Of a DNA stretch of 64,000 bases, positions 30,832-42,389 are shown one piece after another (the first letter of the stretch is position 1; each line of letters begins with the position of its first letter). The notes beneath the pieces were generated by a model. The model saw only the letters and a program-made list of their open reading frames with translations, was not told the origin of the DNA and did not search any database. This stretch comes from Sarocladium kiliense (lineage: Eukaryota > Ascomycota > Sordariomycetes > Hypocreales > Sarocladiaceae), in NCBI GenBank assembly GCA_030734395.1, contig JAUZTG010000044.1:806001-870000 (forward strand), written 5' to 3'. A program made the position numbers and the translations under genes.

Positions 30832-33800
30832 TCACTGTCGTTCCGGAGGCGGTTCTCGCGCTTTGCTTGGGCTTCTGCGAACTTTGGCGAGGTCTTTCAA
30901 GTGCGCACGACTCGTCGCCTCATCGTACCCACACGTGTACATCAGATATCGCAGCCTGGTGCAAGACGTTTAGCAATCTTCAACTTCGTAGATTCTTGGA
31001 CGAACTTACTTCTCGTCGGCCATTTCTCGCTGGCGGATGTTCTCGAATCCTTGTTGGCACTGCATCCAACATGTTGCCCTTCCACGGGGGTCGACTCGTT
31101 TCACCCACATTCGGAAGCTACCACTTACAGGCCGGTGATCGCTAACTCGGACCTCATGGCGAAGATAGTCGAGCTGCTGGATTCTGCCTCGTCCGCGAAA
31201 CAGCATCCGATCGCACCACGCTGGGCTGCGTCTCTTTTCACTCGTATCATACGTGTCAGTCCCGACGTCGTATTTGTAGGTCGGCGCAAAGGTTATCGGA
31301 AGCTCTTCGAATGCTCGAAGTCGAAAAGCCGGATTCCGGCGCCTTGCCACAAGCAGCTGATCGCGTTCAAGAAGTTTAGCTAGGTTGTTCTGCTTGACTG
31401 CCATAACAACCGTGTCTCGCGACATGGTGTCGATTCTGTAGTTCAGGTCACCATTCAGGATGCAGAGTTCGTGGTCAACGATGAGAGTGCCGTCTCCTCC
31501 GCCACAATATGTGTCAAGGCGTATGTCCAGGTCGCGCTCTGGAGGGAAGACGTTTGTCTCTAGAATAGCTGCGATGTCATTATGGCGTGCGTTGGCCTGC
31601 GTCTGGCCCGCTGCAAGATGACAGTTGACAAAACAGAGGGAGGTATCGTCGACCTGGAACCTAACCGCGACAGCGCCTTTATTTCCATGAAGGCCGCCCA
31701 TGCCACGCTTGATCTCTGCTGCACTCAGGTTTCGAATTCGTTCCCTAAGCGATGCTTTAACAAAGACGCAGGTGAAAAGCCCGACAAGAGGAGCGGTATG
31801 GAGCAAGTGATACAAATCGTCTGCTGGCATGTAGTCATCCAATGACTTCATCAAGAAGTCTCTCCAGTCGCGATACTGATGACTCATGTGCTCTTGATCT
31901 GGCCCTTCCTTCTTCTTTGATGTTTTGAAAAGGCGCTTTGCTGTGGCACGTTTGTCCTCGAGGTCAACCAGTTCTTGAAACCCGAAAATAAGGATATCGG
32001 GCGAATCACTTGTTTGTATGAGATGCTGGAAGAACTTCGAGTCATCACCAGCATATCGTAGGCTGTGAGGGGTGGATGCGCCAGCGTTCCACGTCATGAC
32101 AAGGGCTCGGATCTCGTCAAACTCGCAATACTGTGTGTCCCGAGCCTTCATCTCCTCCTCGAGCCAGTCATCTTGCAGCAGTCCGTCCCATACCCTGACC
32201 TTATTGTCCGCTCCAAGGGAAAGCACATGGAGCCTGTCCATCTGATATGCACTTGACTTGTCTGCTTTCATCTTCACAACGGGATTGTCGTGTGCCTGCC
32301 ACTCTTTCAAAACGACCCAAGGGTTTTGGTCGACATCATACACACATATTTTGCCAAGGTTGAAGGCTGCCCAGAGATTGCTGCCAACACCAGCCAGAGC
32401 ATTAATCTTCCAGGTGCTGACACTAATAACTCCGAGGCAGGTGTAGTCATTTGTGGAGTACATGCTGACCTTTCCATCACTGTGTCCAAGGAACACTTTC
32501 CCAGGATGTGATTTTATCGTCGCCCCCGACGTGATATCACCAGCACCATCCGCAACGAGGGGCCGAATTAGGACCTGGAATTGCGAACGGCCGTCAAGTG
32601 TGGGTAAGAAAACTCGCATCTCCTTTCCGGTAGCGTGCCAGAGCTCATCGCCAACCACCATGGCAAAACTGTGTTGCTTTGGCACCTTAAAGGTCTGGGT
32701 TGGAGAGCCGGAAACATTTGGCACCCCATCTTCCCCTGGGCCCCAAACCAAAAGCGAGCCTGACTCATCTAAAGTCCAAAGCGCGTTATAATGCCGGTAA
32801 ATGTTGGTCACCTCGAATCTGCCATGGATGTGCGGTTTGCTACAGATCAAACGTTGGGTGGATAGCTCAACCTCCATCAATTCTCCTGAATTCATGCCGA
32901 TCCAGATGTATTTGCCTTCATCCTTTGGAGTGGCGCCAGGTTTGAAAGATATCGATGTTGCCTTGATGCCTTCTGTGTGAGCTAGGCTCATGAGAAGCTC
33001 GCCATCCATGATGCTCCAGACTCGTGTCAAACTGCCGCTAGTGCAGAGAAGTTCCCCGCATGTGTCGAATATCCGCGGGTCGTACTTGGTGGGGATCTCA
33101 TAGCAGCCCTTTTTGACGAAGGGCGGACGTCGGTTGGTATTCGTTCCGTCAGGGTAAGTGGTGATGTTCCCAGTGGCTTCTGACTTCCCGCTTGAAGCCA
33201 CGCCGGCTGGTATCGTGGAAGAAGTCGTTGACTTCGCGGTCACAACGACAGGAGACCGAGTCTCGCCCATAGGCTCGGAACCACGTTGATCCAATGTCCT
33301 TGAGCGTCCATGCATAGGTGCTGGGGGTGGTGGCATGCTTTGCGTTGGGGTAGACGATACACGCTTTGGGGTTGGTGCTGGGCGAGTGCCACTGGATTCA
33401 GGAGCTGTCTCGCTGATGGCCTTGTTTGATCTGGGTGGTCTAGGCGGGGCAGCCATAGAAGTCTTTGCCGGTATCGAACGGCCTGGGACTTCTGTTGCCT
33501 GCGGTCTCGTTGGAAGCGCTGGGGGTGCCTCTCCCGTCAGTTGCGGCGTAAGTGCGCCTTTGTTAGGGCTCCCATAGCCATTTCGCTCCCTGTGACCAAC
33601 CACGGTGTGGTGTATTGGCGGAGGTTCGAAAACATTGGCTGTGGTCCTGCTCCTAGAAGTTGCAGCGATGTAGGATTTCGGCCTTGGACGGCTGGGCAAG
33701 TCTGGTGCCGTCTCATCTTCAGGCGACCCGGTACTACTGGGTGGGCTGTTGAAAGGAGAAGCTTCCGTTGAGATGTCAGACTTATAGCCGGAGTTCGGAT

Positions 33801-34518
33801 TGGGTGAGTTCGACAATGACGCAGCTCTGCCTGGCTGCAAGGTAGGCTTGTCTTGTCGGCTTGGAGGTGGAATTGGGGCTGGTTTCGTCTCCCTACGAAT
33901 CTCTCCTGATCGTCTTGGAGGTGGAGGAGATGGAGGATTGGACCCATTCGCTCGGGGTGAACGGGGCGGCGGTAGCACAGGGGTAGGTGTGCGTGGACGG
34001 CTCGGAATCTTGAAGGTCGGCTTAGAAGGGCCTGCAGTGGACGGCGCAATCACTGCGTCTGGATTCAGGAACGGCGAGTGGTCCGAGGACGGCAGCACAG
34101 TAACATGCCTCTTGGGTGGTGATTGGGGTGGTTGTACAGTCAAGGACGGAGGTTGAAGCGTCTGGGTCTGCGGCTTGACATTGATTTGAGGTCGAGTCGA
34201 CGGCGGGGGAGGTGCTGGAGGTTTCTGTTCGATCGAAAGAGGTTCCGCAGGCGGTCCCGAGGAAAAGGGGAACTTTGGTTTGGGTCTCGTCGGTACAATT
34301 GGAGTCGGTGGATGAGATGATGGCACCTCTGACGCTGGGCGAAAGTCTCGTAGCTTGTCTGGCTTTGGGGCAGGCGAGATGGGACGAGGGGTATGTTGTG
34401 GCACAGACAGGGCCTCATTCGACTTGTTTATGTTCTCGAACCGTGCGAGTAGGGAAGAGACGGGTTTCTGCGAGCCATTAGTATACTCAAACGCGTTCTC
34501 AGTAGTTGGAGCAGCCAT
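30832..34518 (-). CDS. WD40-repeat inositol polyphosphate 5-phosphatase
   Basis: Two exons on the minus strand, 34518-31010 and 30955-30832, giving 1210 aa. Residues 1 to about 470 are Pro/Ser-rich and probably disordered, with many PxxP segments. A WD40/YVTN-type propeller follows, including VRVWDGLL near its end. The IPPc catalytic domain covers roughly 810-1145 and has TWNAG, FGFQELVDL, GNKGAVAVRF, NCHLAAGQ, NGDLNYRI, PAWCDRML and SDHRPVSG. These match 5-phosphatases acting on PI(4,5)P2, PI(3,4,5)P3 or inositol phosphates at membranes. The first exon reads into TAA exactly at its GTAAGT donor. Removing a 54-nt intron adds 41 residues beginning KLRYLMYTCGYDEA. I start at the ATG at 34518, since the upstream in-frame codon is GTG. 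Confidence 0.9.
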
Positions 34519-35740
34519 ACAATGGAGGAGCCGTCGGGGCCCTCGCCCTGCTTCGCGTCCATGCTGCACGAGAGCAAGGTGGGTGACTGATGGCGGGGCA
34601 CAAGGCCAGCTCGACCCTTTTACCGTGAGACGGCGTGGTCGATCATGAAGTGCATGGAATGCCCTGAGACAGCGAGGAGCTGACGAGCTGGCCGAAGATA
34701 CTCGCTGTCAAATATGGTCTCGCTGACAGTGCGCAGGGGTGCTATGCTGACCAAGAGGAGCAGCTTGAAGGTACTGAAAGGCAGTCGCCAGTTGAGATGT
34801 CAAGTTGAGTACACGATGTCAAGTTTCGGGGGTCAGGGAGCATGCTTTCGCTCTGGGTGTTGTGAGTAGGGAATGTTGGGGACTTTGAGTCAAGCCAAGT
34901 AGCCGGTAAAGTGTTGCAAATGGCAGATGTCTCGGTTCGTGGAGAGAGAGATTGGCATTGCGTGTCTGTGGCAGCTGGTAGCTTGTTACGTCTCAGAACG
35001 TCGTAGTGGGTGGGCGCCACACGGCAGATGCACAGCCACAGTGCGTAGGCACCTCTCTTTACCAAACTGGGACAACGGTCATGGACAAGATCTCACTTTG
35101 TTAATTCTTTTACCTTGGTCTCTACTGCTCTTCTACCTCATACCTTGAAAGGTATTGTACTAGAAACAGTTCTCTAAGTCCCTTCCCTATCATGCGTGAA
35201 GCTAAATACTCGAAAAACCAAAGTATGCAACACCAGGTGGCTGCGTTGGTCGTTCTCCAATCCATCGTGGTCGTTTCACCTGTGGCTGATACTACGTGTC
35301 TGACGTACGTCTCTTAGTGGGAGTGTTAGCGGGCATGATCCCTTACAGAGGCAGTCCTTGGCACCCCGTCACCGGATGCTGGAAGCATGCATCCTGTGCG
35401 ATGCATCATCAGTTGACCCATGAAAGATCAATGCAACAACAAGCACTTATTCGGAGAATTAATAGCATCATAACGGGAGTGCCTGGTGACTAATCCAGCA
35501 ATGCTTGAGCATGCATGTGTCTGTTGCCCGCTTAACTGGACCCTGCGCGCGGCCATCCCGACTCCGGCGCAAATAAACCGGAGGCTTGACGTACTGTACT
35601 AATCTCCAGAAATTCAAAATGGCCTGACAAGCCTCCACACTTCTACTACATCATCAATCCAGACTCCCATCTCAGAGGCGCAAGCTTTTTCCCTCCTTTC
35701 GCATCACCACTCTGCGTACATGAGCCATTGAACTGCCATC
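34519..35740. promoter_or_regulatory. Divergent 1.2-kb region, phosphatase and small membrane protein
   Basis: No gene supported. The hexamer ATGCAT occurs three times in 130 bp (35387, 35401 and 35511), all within 355 bp of the small membrane-protein gene. No TATA element was seen next to either start. Confidence 0.4.
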
Positions 35741-36253
35741 ATGAACACGGTAAGAGCATTTCCGACCCAGAATAATCTTGAAGCATTGCCTGACATTCAA
35801 TAGATTCGATCTTTCTGGTATGCAGCGCTGCTCCAGCACCTCCAGAGCCGACTGTCGCATTCACATACTGACCATGTACCATTCTAGGCTCGGCTGGGGT
35901 GCCGTCACAGTTGGTACGAAGCCATGATACCTTATTCGACCTGTCTGTCCTGAGCCAAAGCTAACAGTCTCAACCCAGCCGGCGCCGGCGCATACTACTT
36001 TGCGAAGCAGGAGATCAACAAGGACCGACAAGCCAAGCTCGCACAGCATCACCAGCGTAAAGCTGCTGACCGCGCCCTCGAGTACAGTGACGCCCCGCGA
36101 GACGACAGCGCAGGCTCCCCTAGTCAGGAGGCAAGCTCGGATCCCGCGCCGACAAGGCATGCGCCAAGTACAGAAGGCGAACGCCTCAGCGAGAAAAGTA
36201 AATACGAGACCTCGAAACCATTTGTCAGTCGAAAAGGAGATCGATTCTCATGA
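35741..36253 (+). CDS. Small single-pass membrane protein encoded with three micro-exons
   Basis: Four exons: 35741-35749 (9 nt), 35804-35817 (14 nt), 35888-35913 (26 nt) and 35979-36253, giving 107 aa. All splice joins are GT-AG and in frame, producing MNTIRSFWLGWGAVTVAG followed by AGAYYFAKQEINKDRQAK. Residues 7-24 form one hydrophobic, Gly/Ala-rich helix; the rest is charged, Ser-rich and probably disordered. A short N-terminus, one membrane helix and a basic flank (K-DRQAK) resemble small mitochondrial inner-membrane proteins. It may belong to a fungal family of unknown function (DUF4748-like by memory of pattern, uncertain). The chain of four frame-consistent joins supports the model strongly despite the absence of any long ORF at the 5' end. 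Confidence 0.78.
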
Positions 36254-36627
36254 TATGCAGAGTATGAGGTGCAGGGGCACATGTGTCGATGGAAGGCTGC
36301 ATTGAGGCGTTCTGGGATCAATTTGTATGGACAACCTAGTTAGAATGAATTAAGTGGGAACCGATTCTGTTGTAAATCCACCTCTACTTCATGACTGACC
36401 CCTCGCTTGTTATTCTCCTTTGAATTGAGCCTTGCACGCGTGTGAACGACATCATAGATCAGCTCGCTCTGGGAGCATCCACTCAGCCGAAGCTTACCCG
36501 CAGCACTTTAACACGCGAATGCATTCGAGCTTCGAGCTCACAGCTCTCCACATCACTCTTACACCTCCTCGCCTAAGACAAGTCTTTGCGTCTCGGTCGC
36601 TCTTTTTTCGCGGTAACACTGCCCATC
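36254..36627. other. Intergenic, small membrane protein to CID gene
   Basis: No gene supported. It holds the 3' UTR of the small gene and a pyrimidine-rich leader before the CID-protein ATG. Confidence 0.5.
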
Positions 36628-38417
36628 ATGGCAGCTCCCCAGGTCGCTATTGCGAAAGCCGCCCTATCTGCTTCTCTTTTCCGCGCTGACCCGACAGCCC
36701 TCTCGCGGCCCTCCCTCGAAACGTTCTTCTCATTACTAGACGCCGCCACGACGCAATGCTCGCGTCCCAACGTCCAGGTTTGCCACTGCTCTCTCTCCGG
36801 TGAGGTCTGGGTCTCATGAGGCTTGCTCGGCAACCTCATGGTTCCCCCTTCCCTTGGCCGAAGTCAGTGTTGTACGAAAGAGCGAACGTTGCTAAATACT
36901 CGGGTCTCCTCTTCCGTGGTGGAATACAGAAATGCAGAGCTTGGATCGTCGAATATATCGCACCGTCGAACGCACGCGCGACCGCGCTTGGGAAATATCT
37001 TGTGGCTTTGTCGAAAAGTCTGGAAGGTCAAGATGCCTCGAAACCAAGTGCGAAACGGAAACGCCTCCACCTGTTATACATTATCAGTGATGTCCTGCAT
37101 CACACCGTCGCAAAGCAACACGATAGAAACTTGGAGAGCGCCCTGCAGAGCCACCTCCCCGGCCTTGTTGCCAACGCTGCGGCGTTCCAAAACTCCCCGA
37201 AACATGCTCAGAAGCTGGAACGGCTGGTCGAGCTTTGGGAGGTCAAGGCATACGTTTCCCCGGGAGTTCTTCCGAAGCTTCGAGATGCTCTGAAAGGCAG
37301 TATATCTGGCTCGGAGAACCAAGAACAACAAACTGCGCTCGGCTCGACATCCCTCAAGATAGCAAAAGATGCGCCTTTCGTCCTGCCGTCTCACCACGGT
37401 GACTCTTCAACGCCTTGGTTCGACCTACCAGCGTCCACATGGCTCCCTCATCTGACACCCAATTCTACGAAGCCAATGCTTCCTGATCTCATTCAGCCAA
37501 TTCAGCTCGCCTCGGGTCCAGCCGATAGGGCCGTCACGGAAGCCGTGAAAGCCCTGCTCTCTGATGTTGATAGGATCTTCTCGAAAGGAAAGACTTGGAA
37601 TGCCTCCAGCAATGAGTCTCATCTAACAGACACGAATCAGCTCGGTGAAATGGTTCTTATTGATGAGGTCACGGGAGATATCATTGGCGGTGAAACGTAT
37701 TACGGCTGGTCGCGCCAGTTTTGCGAGAAGATGAGAGAGCGGCGACGCAAAGGCAAACTCGGCAACGGAAAAGAGCAACGCTCACGTTCACGGTCAATAT
37801 CCTACGACTCAAGGGGTCGCTCAAGAAGCTCCTCAGCCCCAGCCTTCAAGCGCCGCCGGCGGTCATCATCCAACAGCTCTCGCGAGGACCGGCATCGGGG
37901 CTTCAGACCTTCCAGTCGTAGCCCCCAACAGCACTTGCATGTTTCGTTGAACCGTCACTCAGGTAGCAGGTCACGGTCACGGTCACGGTCCAAGCCCAGA
38001 ACCCGCGATGAACGCCCCCGCTCCCCTGACCGTCGATACATGTCCCAAGACCAGAAGCCCCCGCCTATTCAAGGCCATTCTTATCCCGCTGTGGCTCATC
38101 TACAGCATCACAACTTCCCTCATATTCCACAAACCGGAACTTTTCCCCCTCCACCTCCGCCACCCGCAGGTTACCAAGGCCCGTGGCCACCACCGCCACC
38201 TCCCCCTCCGGTGGCAGGCAGGCCCATGCCGAACTGGCTTCCTGGCCCTGGGTTTATCCCACCTACAATGGGAGGCTGGAATCCGAATGCGCCGCCGCCA
38301 CCTCCTCCTCCGCAATATCAACAAGGCTGGGGCTCAAACCAACAGTCAGGCAATGGTGGTCGAGGGAACGGGTATTCCAGTCGAGCTGATCACGGACGTG
38401 GACGAGGCAGATGGTAG
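36628..38417 (+). CDS. CID-domain RNA-processing protein with RS and polyproline tail
   Basis: Two exons, 36628-36777 and 36930-38417, giving 545 aa. The N-terminal third is an RPR/CID-like alpha-helical domain (CRAWIVEYIAPSNARATALGK, RLHLLYIISDVLHH, LERLVELWEVKAYVSP). Such domains bind the phosphorylated RNA polymerase II C-terminal tail. A segment with GETYYGWSRQF and a basic RRRKGK stretch follows. Then come an Arg/Ser region (SRSRSRSR near residue 400) and a C-terminal run of polyproline and Gly (PPPPPP). The layout resembles CHERP/SR140-like splicing-associated proteins, so it is probably nuclear. The 152-nt intron is long for this window and has a weak GTTTGC donor; frame continuity at NVQ-KCRAW supports it. 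Confidence 0.8.
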
Positions 38418-39030
38418 AATCTTAATGGATATGTACATTTACCAGCTCTAGGGCTTCACAGTCGAACGATAACAAAGTACATCAAGGATTGCATCATGAG
38501 AAGTATAGTCTATTCGATCGACTTTTGTGGAAAGCTCATTCATCATCAGTGTACTCAAAGCCATCCAACCAAAGAACCCCTTCCTTCCGTACTCTGATCT
38601 CCCATCCCTCACGGTCCTAGAACGTTTTGGACACGCGGTTCGGCATAGCCTTCCTCCAGAAGACAAAAGAGCTGCTAAGTCCTCCCCGGAAACGGACAAA
38701 ATGCCCCAGTCGGGTGATCAGCAGCTGGTCATACCCCACGTGCCACTAAAACTTGCATTGAGAGCTTCTCTGGAATCTCGATGCGAAGAACTGGACGAAC
38801 TGCGAACAGCCCCTCGGCACCAGGTCGTTCGTAGACAGCGACAACCATGCCCCGCACAAGAATGCTAGAAACAACGCTTTTTCAACAACAAATCGAGCCC
38901 AAGCGGAAGTCCCCATGGCGGGGGCAATCGTATATGGGAAAGAATATCAATGCCAGGGTCAGGAGTCGCAACTTCGGATGTGCGGCAAGTAAAGCCAGTG
39001 ACTAGGCTTGCATGGGGGGAGACAGCTGCC
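38418..39030. other. Intergenic 613 bp between convergent genes
   Basis: No gene supported. The stretch lies between the 3' ends of the CID and B56 genes. Confidence 0.5.
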
Positions 39031-41235
39031 TCATCTGCTCCTGACAGAGCTAGAAGAGTTATGCCGCTCGTGTGCGCCCCTATGGCGTCCCGACGCATCT
39101 TGCAGCTTGAGCGAATCGAGACGCTTCTGGTTATCTTCCGTCATTGGATCGACTTCATCAACTCGAGACAAGGGCGTTGAGCTGGCCTTCGATGTGGCAT
39201 CAGCAACGCCATTTGAGGCTCGACGCTGCTTGGCCTTCTCTCCAAGCTCCGCCCATTTGCGCTCCCGCATCGCCTCGCGTGCAGCGGCGCTGTTCTGCTG
39301 CTCGGTGTAGTCATGAGAGCAGTCATCAAAGAGCTGAGGGTTGATCTCCATGAACAGCTTCATAGCATTGTAAACCATGCCATGAATAGTCCTGCTCTTG
39401 TCAGTTTCAAGCCTGTTAGGACACGATTACTTGTGCGTACCTATTCCAATGGCCCTTGGAATTCTCATATAGAGGGGCGAACATAATGGGCAGAATAATT
39501 TCCACATTGTCGCTGACGAGGTTGCAAAAGTATTCGTTGTTCCAGAAGTACAATGCGCGCTCCGCGACTTGGAAATGTGGGCTGGCCACCGACTTGGCCA
39601 GCTGATGGAAGAGGGGCTCCTGGACCTTCGCGAATTCGGCAGGATCCATGACTTCGAAAATGTCCTCTACCTCGTTCAAGAACATCACCTCTTTGGTGCT
39701 ATTGACCTTGGGCCAGTAGCGGAGCAAACCAAGAACGACCTGGAAAAGGATTAGCTGGTGCATATCCCGTGATGTGGTAAAAACTCACATCTTCTGTCAA
39801 TGAAGCGTCCTTCTCGAGGAACTGGACGATACAATACGCCAGTTGAGGATGATACATGCTGAGACTCTTGGGCTTATGAAGAGGAAGAAGAACTCGGGTA
39901 AGGAAGATCTTGTGCTCAACCTTCAGTGGAAGGGCAAATCCATTGATGATAGAACCCAGGATCTCGAGAAGCTCTGCAATGCCATTGAATCGTTCTGTCT
40001 CGTAGGTGAATTGGAAGAAGACATTATTGATGGATCGTCGGATGAAAGATCGCAAGTTCAAGAACTTGCCGTAGATGCGGTGGAGGGTCGTCTTCAAGAA
40101 GTCACGCTCGCGAGGGTCCTCAGAATCGAAGAGTTCCAACAGCTGTAGCACAAAGCTTTGATCGATATACGTCTTGGCGATGTTGGTGTTGAAATCTTGG
40201 CTTTCGATGAAGCGCAGGAAAAACTCATAGACGACTTGAATATGCGGCCATGCGACCTCAAGAACAGGCTCGTCCTCCTCTGGATCGAAAGCCTCACCTT
40301 GTGGATTCATGGGTGGTGGAATGGGTCGGAAAAGATTCTTGGCGAACATATCGACAACTCTGGGGTACATAGGCTCGGTGATGACCTGTCTGTTGTTGGC
40401 AACATAGTCAAGTAGCTCGTGAAGTGCCAGGCGCTTGATCTCCTTGGACTTCATGTCACCGCTCGCGTCGTTAAAGTCGAAGATGACATTGCATTGGTCG
40501 ATCTTCTCCATGAAAAGCTCTTGCCGTCTCTGGGGAGGAACTTCGTGGAACCCAGGGAGCTTCTCGAGCTCGCGGTGGGCTGAGATGTCAAATCGCGAGG
40601 AGTGTTGCCTCCGGGGTGTTCGGAGGCCCTCGGGAATGGCATCTCTGTTGTCAATGCCACGATGCAGAAGTAGTGACTTCTGCCCAGCCTTGGGAGGGGC
40701 GAGGTCGTGAGGCATAGTTTCGGCAGCGCCCGGAGGGGGGATGTGCTGTGCAACAGATTAGTCCGGCCCCAGCCAAGATTACCCCGAGCCTTGTTCACTT
40801 ACGCCTGGGGTTGGGCTGATGACAACAGTAGGTGGTAGCCGCGAATTTGCGTTGCCGCCGTTTGGGCTTGAGGCGCCACCCAGGGAGCCGAATCGATCCT
40901 GGCCATTACTTTGTGGTGTAGCGGTGGACAAGTTCGAGGGCTGTCCAGGTTGGCCAAGCTCGCCGCTCATGGCACCGGCATTACCGGTCAAAGGCTTCCC
41001 GCGGGCATCGTTGAGTGTTGACGTCGAGGATGTGGGAGTCAGGTTAGGGGACTGGTTGGAGGCGTCTCGGGACGAGGGCGAGGCGGTTCCGTCCTTGGAG
41101 TCCTTATTCTTCTTGGAGGACTTGCTAGGGTCCTTGCCCCGGGACAGCTATTGAGAAAAATGTTAGCATCCTGGACAAGATGGACAGCTCGATTTCGTCA
41201 CTGTCACATACAACTCTTTGGCTGAAGCGCTTCAT
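39031..41235 (-). CDS. rts1: PP2A regulatory subunit B' (B56, Rts1-type)
   Basis: Five exons on the minus strand: 41235-41212, 41147-40803, 40745-39789, 39739-39441 and 39391-39031, giving 661 aa. The 24-nt first exon encodes MKRFSQRV. The next about 110 residues are Ser/Thr/Gly-rich and disordered. The B56 HEAT-like core includes [68 protein letters not shown] and [15 protein letters not shown]. It recruits the PP2A A/C core to substrates and in yeast acts in stress, septation and chromosome cohesion. The C-terminus has a basic coiled region ([17 protein letters not shown]). All four introns keep the frame. It is divergent from the TFIIIC gene. Confidence 0.94.
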
Positions 41236-42389
41236 CCTGTGGCTGGGTGATGATGAAAGTCGGGGCGGGGCAGCTAAATAGTCGTCACGATGATGCTTGT
41301 GTGGTGCACGATCATGCGAACGAGGATGCGAGCTGTAATAATCTGAGCAAGGTCGCGACTCTTGCTAAGCGGACCAAGCGTCCGAGGGTAGAGGCGGACG
41401 GGAAGGTCGTGTTGAGGGGCTCGAGATAGAAGGACGGGACGAAGTCGAAATGGCGGACCGGGGTGCTGCCCAAAGCACCACAACACCACTGGACAGGGAT
41501 TCCGGCGCTGCGACTGGAAGACCAGAGCGCGACCAACAAGGACCAAAGATGAGCAGTCTTGGGGGGGTCGCAGTAGCTGTGAAAAGCACTGAGCCAGCCA
41601 GCACCAATTGATGTCGGCGTGTTGCAGAGTATTGGTCCCGAATCGGCCGTGTTTCGCGTCAATACAGCAGAGGGTGGTCGTAAGGGTCGTAGTCGGGTGA
41701 CCTGGGTGAGCTCGTAGTTGCCGCGATAGCGAGGATCGAGGATCAACAAACAGCAACGGCTCGCGTCGCAAATCAGGGACAATCAGAGAGATGGAAGAAG
41801 ATGGAAGATAGTAGCGCGGTGATGCAATAAGGTGAAGCGTTGGCAGCGGTCACACACGCGCGGTGGGCTACGGGCGAGGCGAGGATGGGGGTCGTGATCT
41901 CTCGAGGTGGAGGTGGAGAGGAGTAGAGGAGAGCGACTGATAGCAGCGACCATCAATGCGCGGTGTGAGAAGCTCGTGGTTGACGAGAACGAGTGGGAGA
42001 GGGGCCATAGAGGGGGGTGACAGTGGTTGATCTGCTGAGGAGGCAGGCTTCAGGGGCCAGTCACAGTGATAACCCCGCGCGAAGCCCCCTGAAGACGTCC
42101 CTCAAATCCCCTGTGGTCCCCTGCGCGTTGAGCCAGGCACAGGAGCATTGCCGGTGCACGGACCAAGCCTGGGCTGTGGCTTGGAGATTTGGGGGCTGGT
42201 GAGGCGGTTGTTGTGTTCCACCGTGGAGACCCGTGACTAAGAATACAGTGTCAGATACAGTCTGTACACTGTCTAAGCACTGGCTTCCTCGACTTCATTC
42301 TTGACATGTCGCCTCTTGAGTCCTGAGGCTCCAGTCGCGAGCGTAACGATTCGAAGTCATTGTATGGCTCGCTCTTCATCATTGCTCAT
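41236..42389. promoter_or_regulatory. Divergent 1.15-kb region, B56 subunit and TFIIIC subunit
   Basis: No gene supported. It has a purine-rich run near 41903-41935 that reads as a C/T tract in the B56 direction, as is common in fungal promoters. Confidence 0.45.

Noticed and set aside
33537..34049. 170-codon minus-strand ORF over the phosphatase N-terminus
   Set aside because: Alternate frame of a Pro/Ser/Arg-rich region; no independent features.
37964..37995. CGGTCA tandem repeats as a minisatellite
   Set aside because: They encode the Ser-Arg repeats of the RS domain in the CID protein, so coding constraint explains them.
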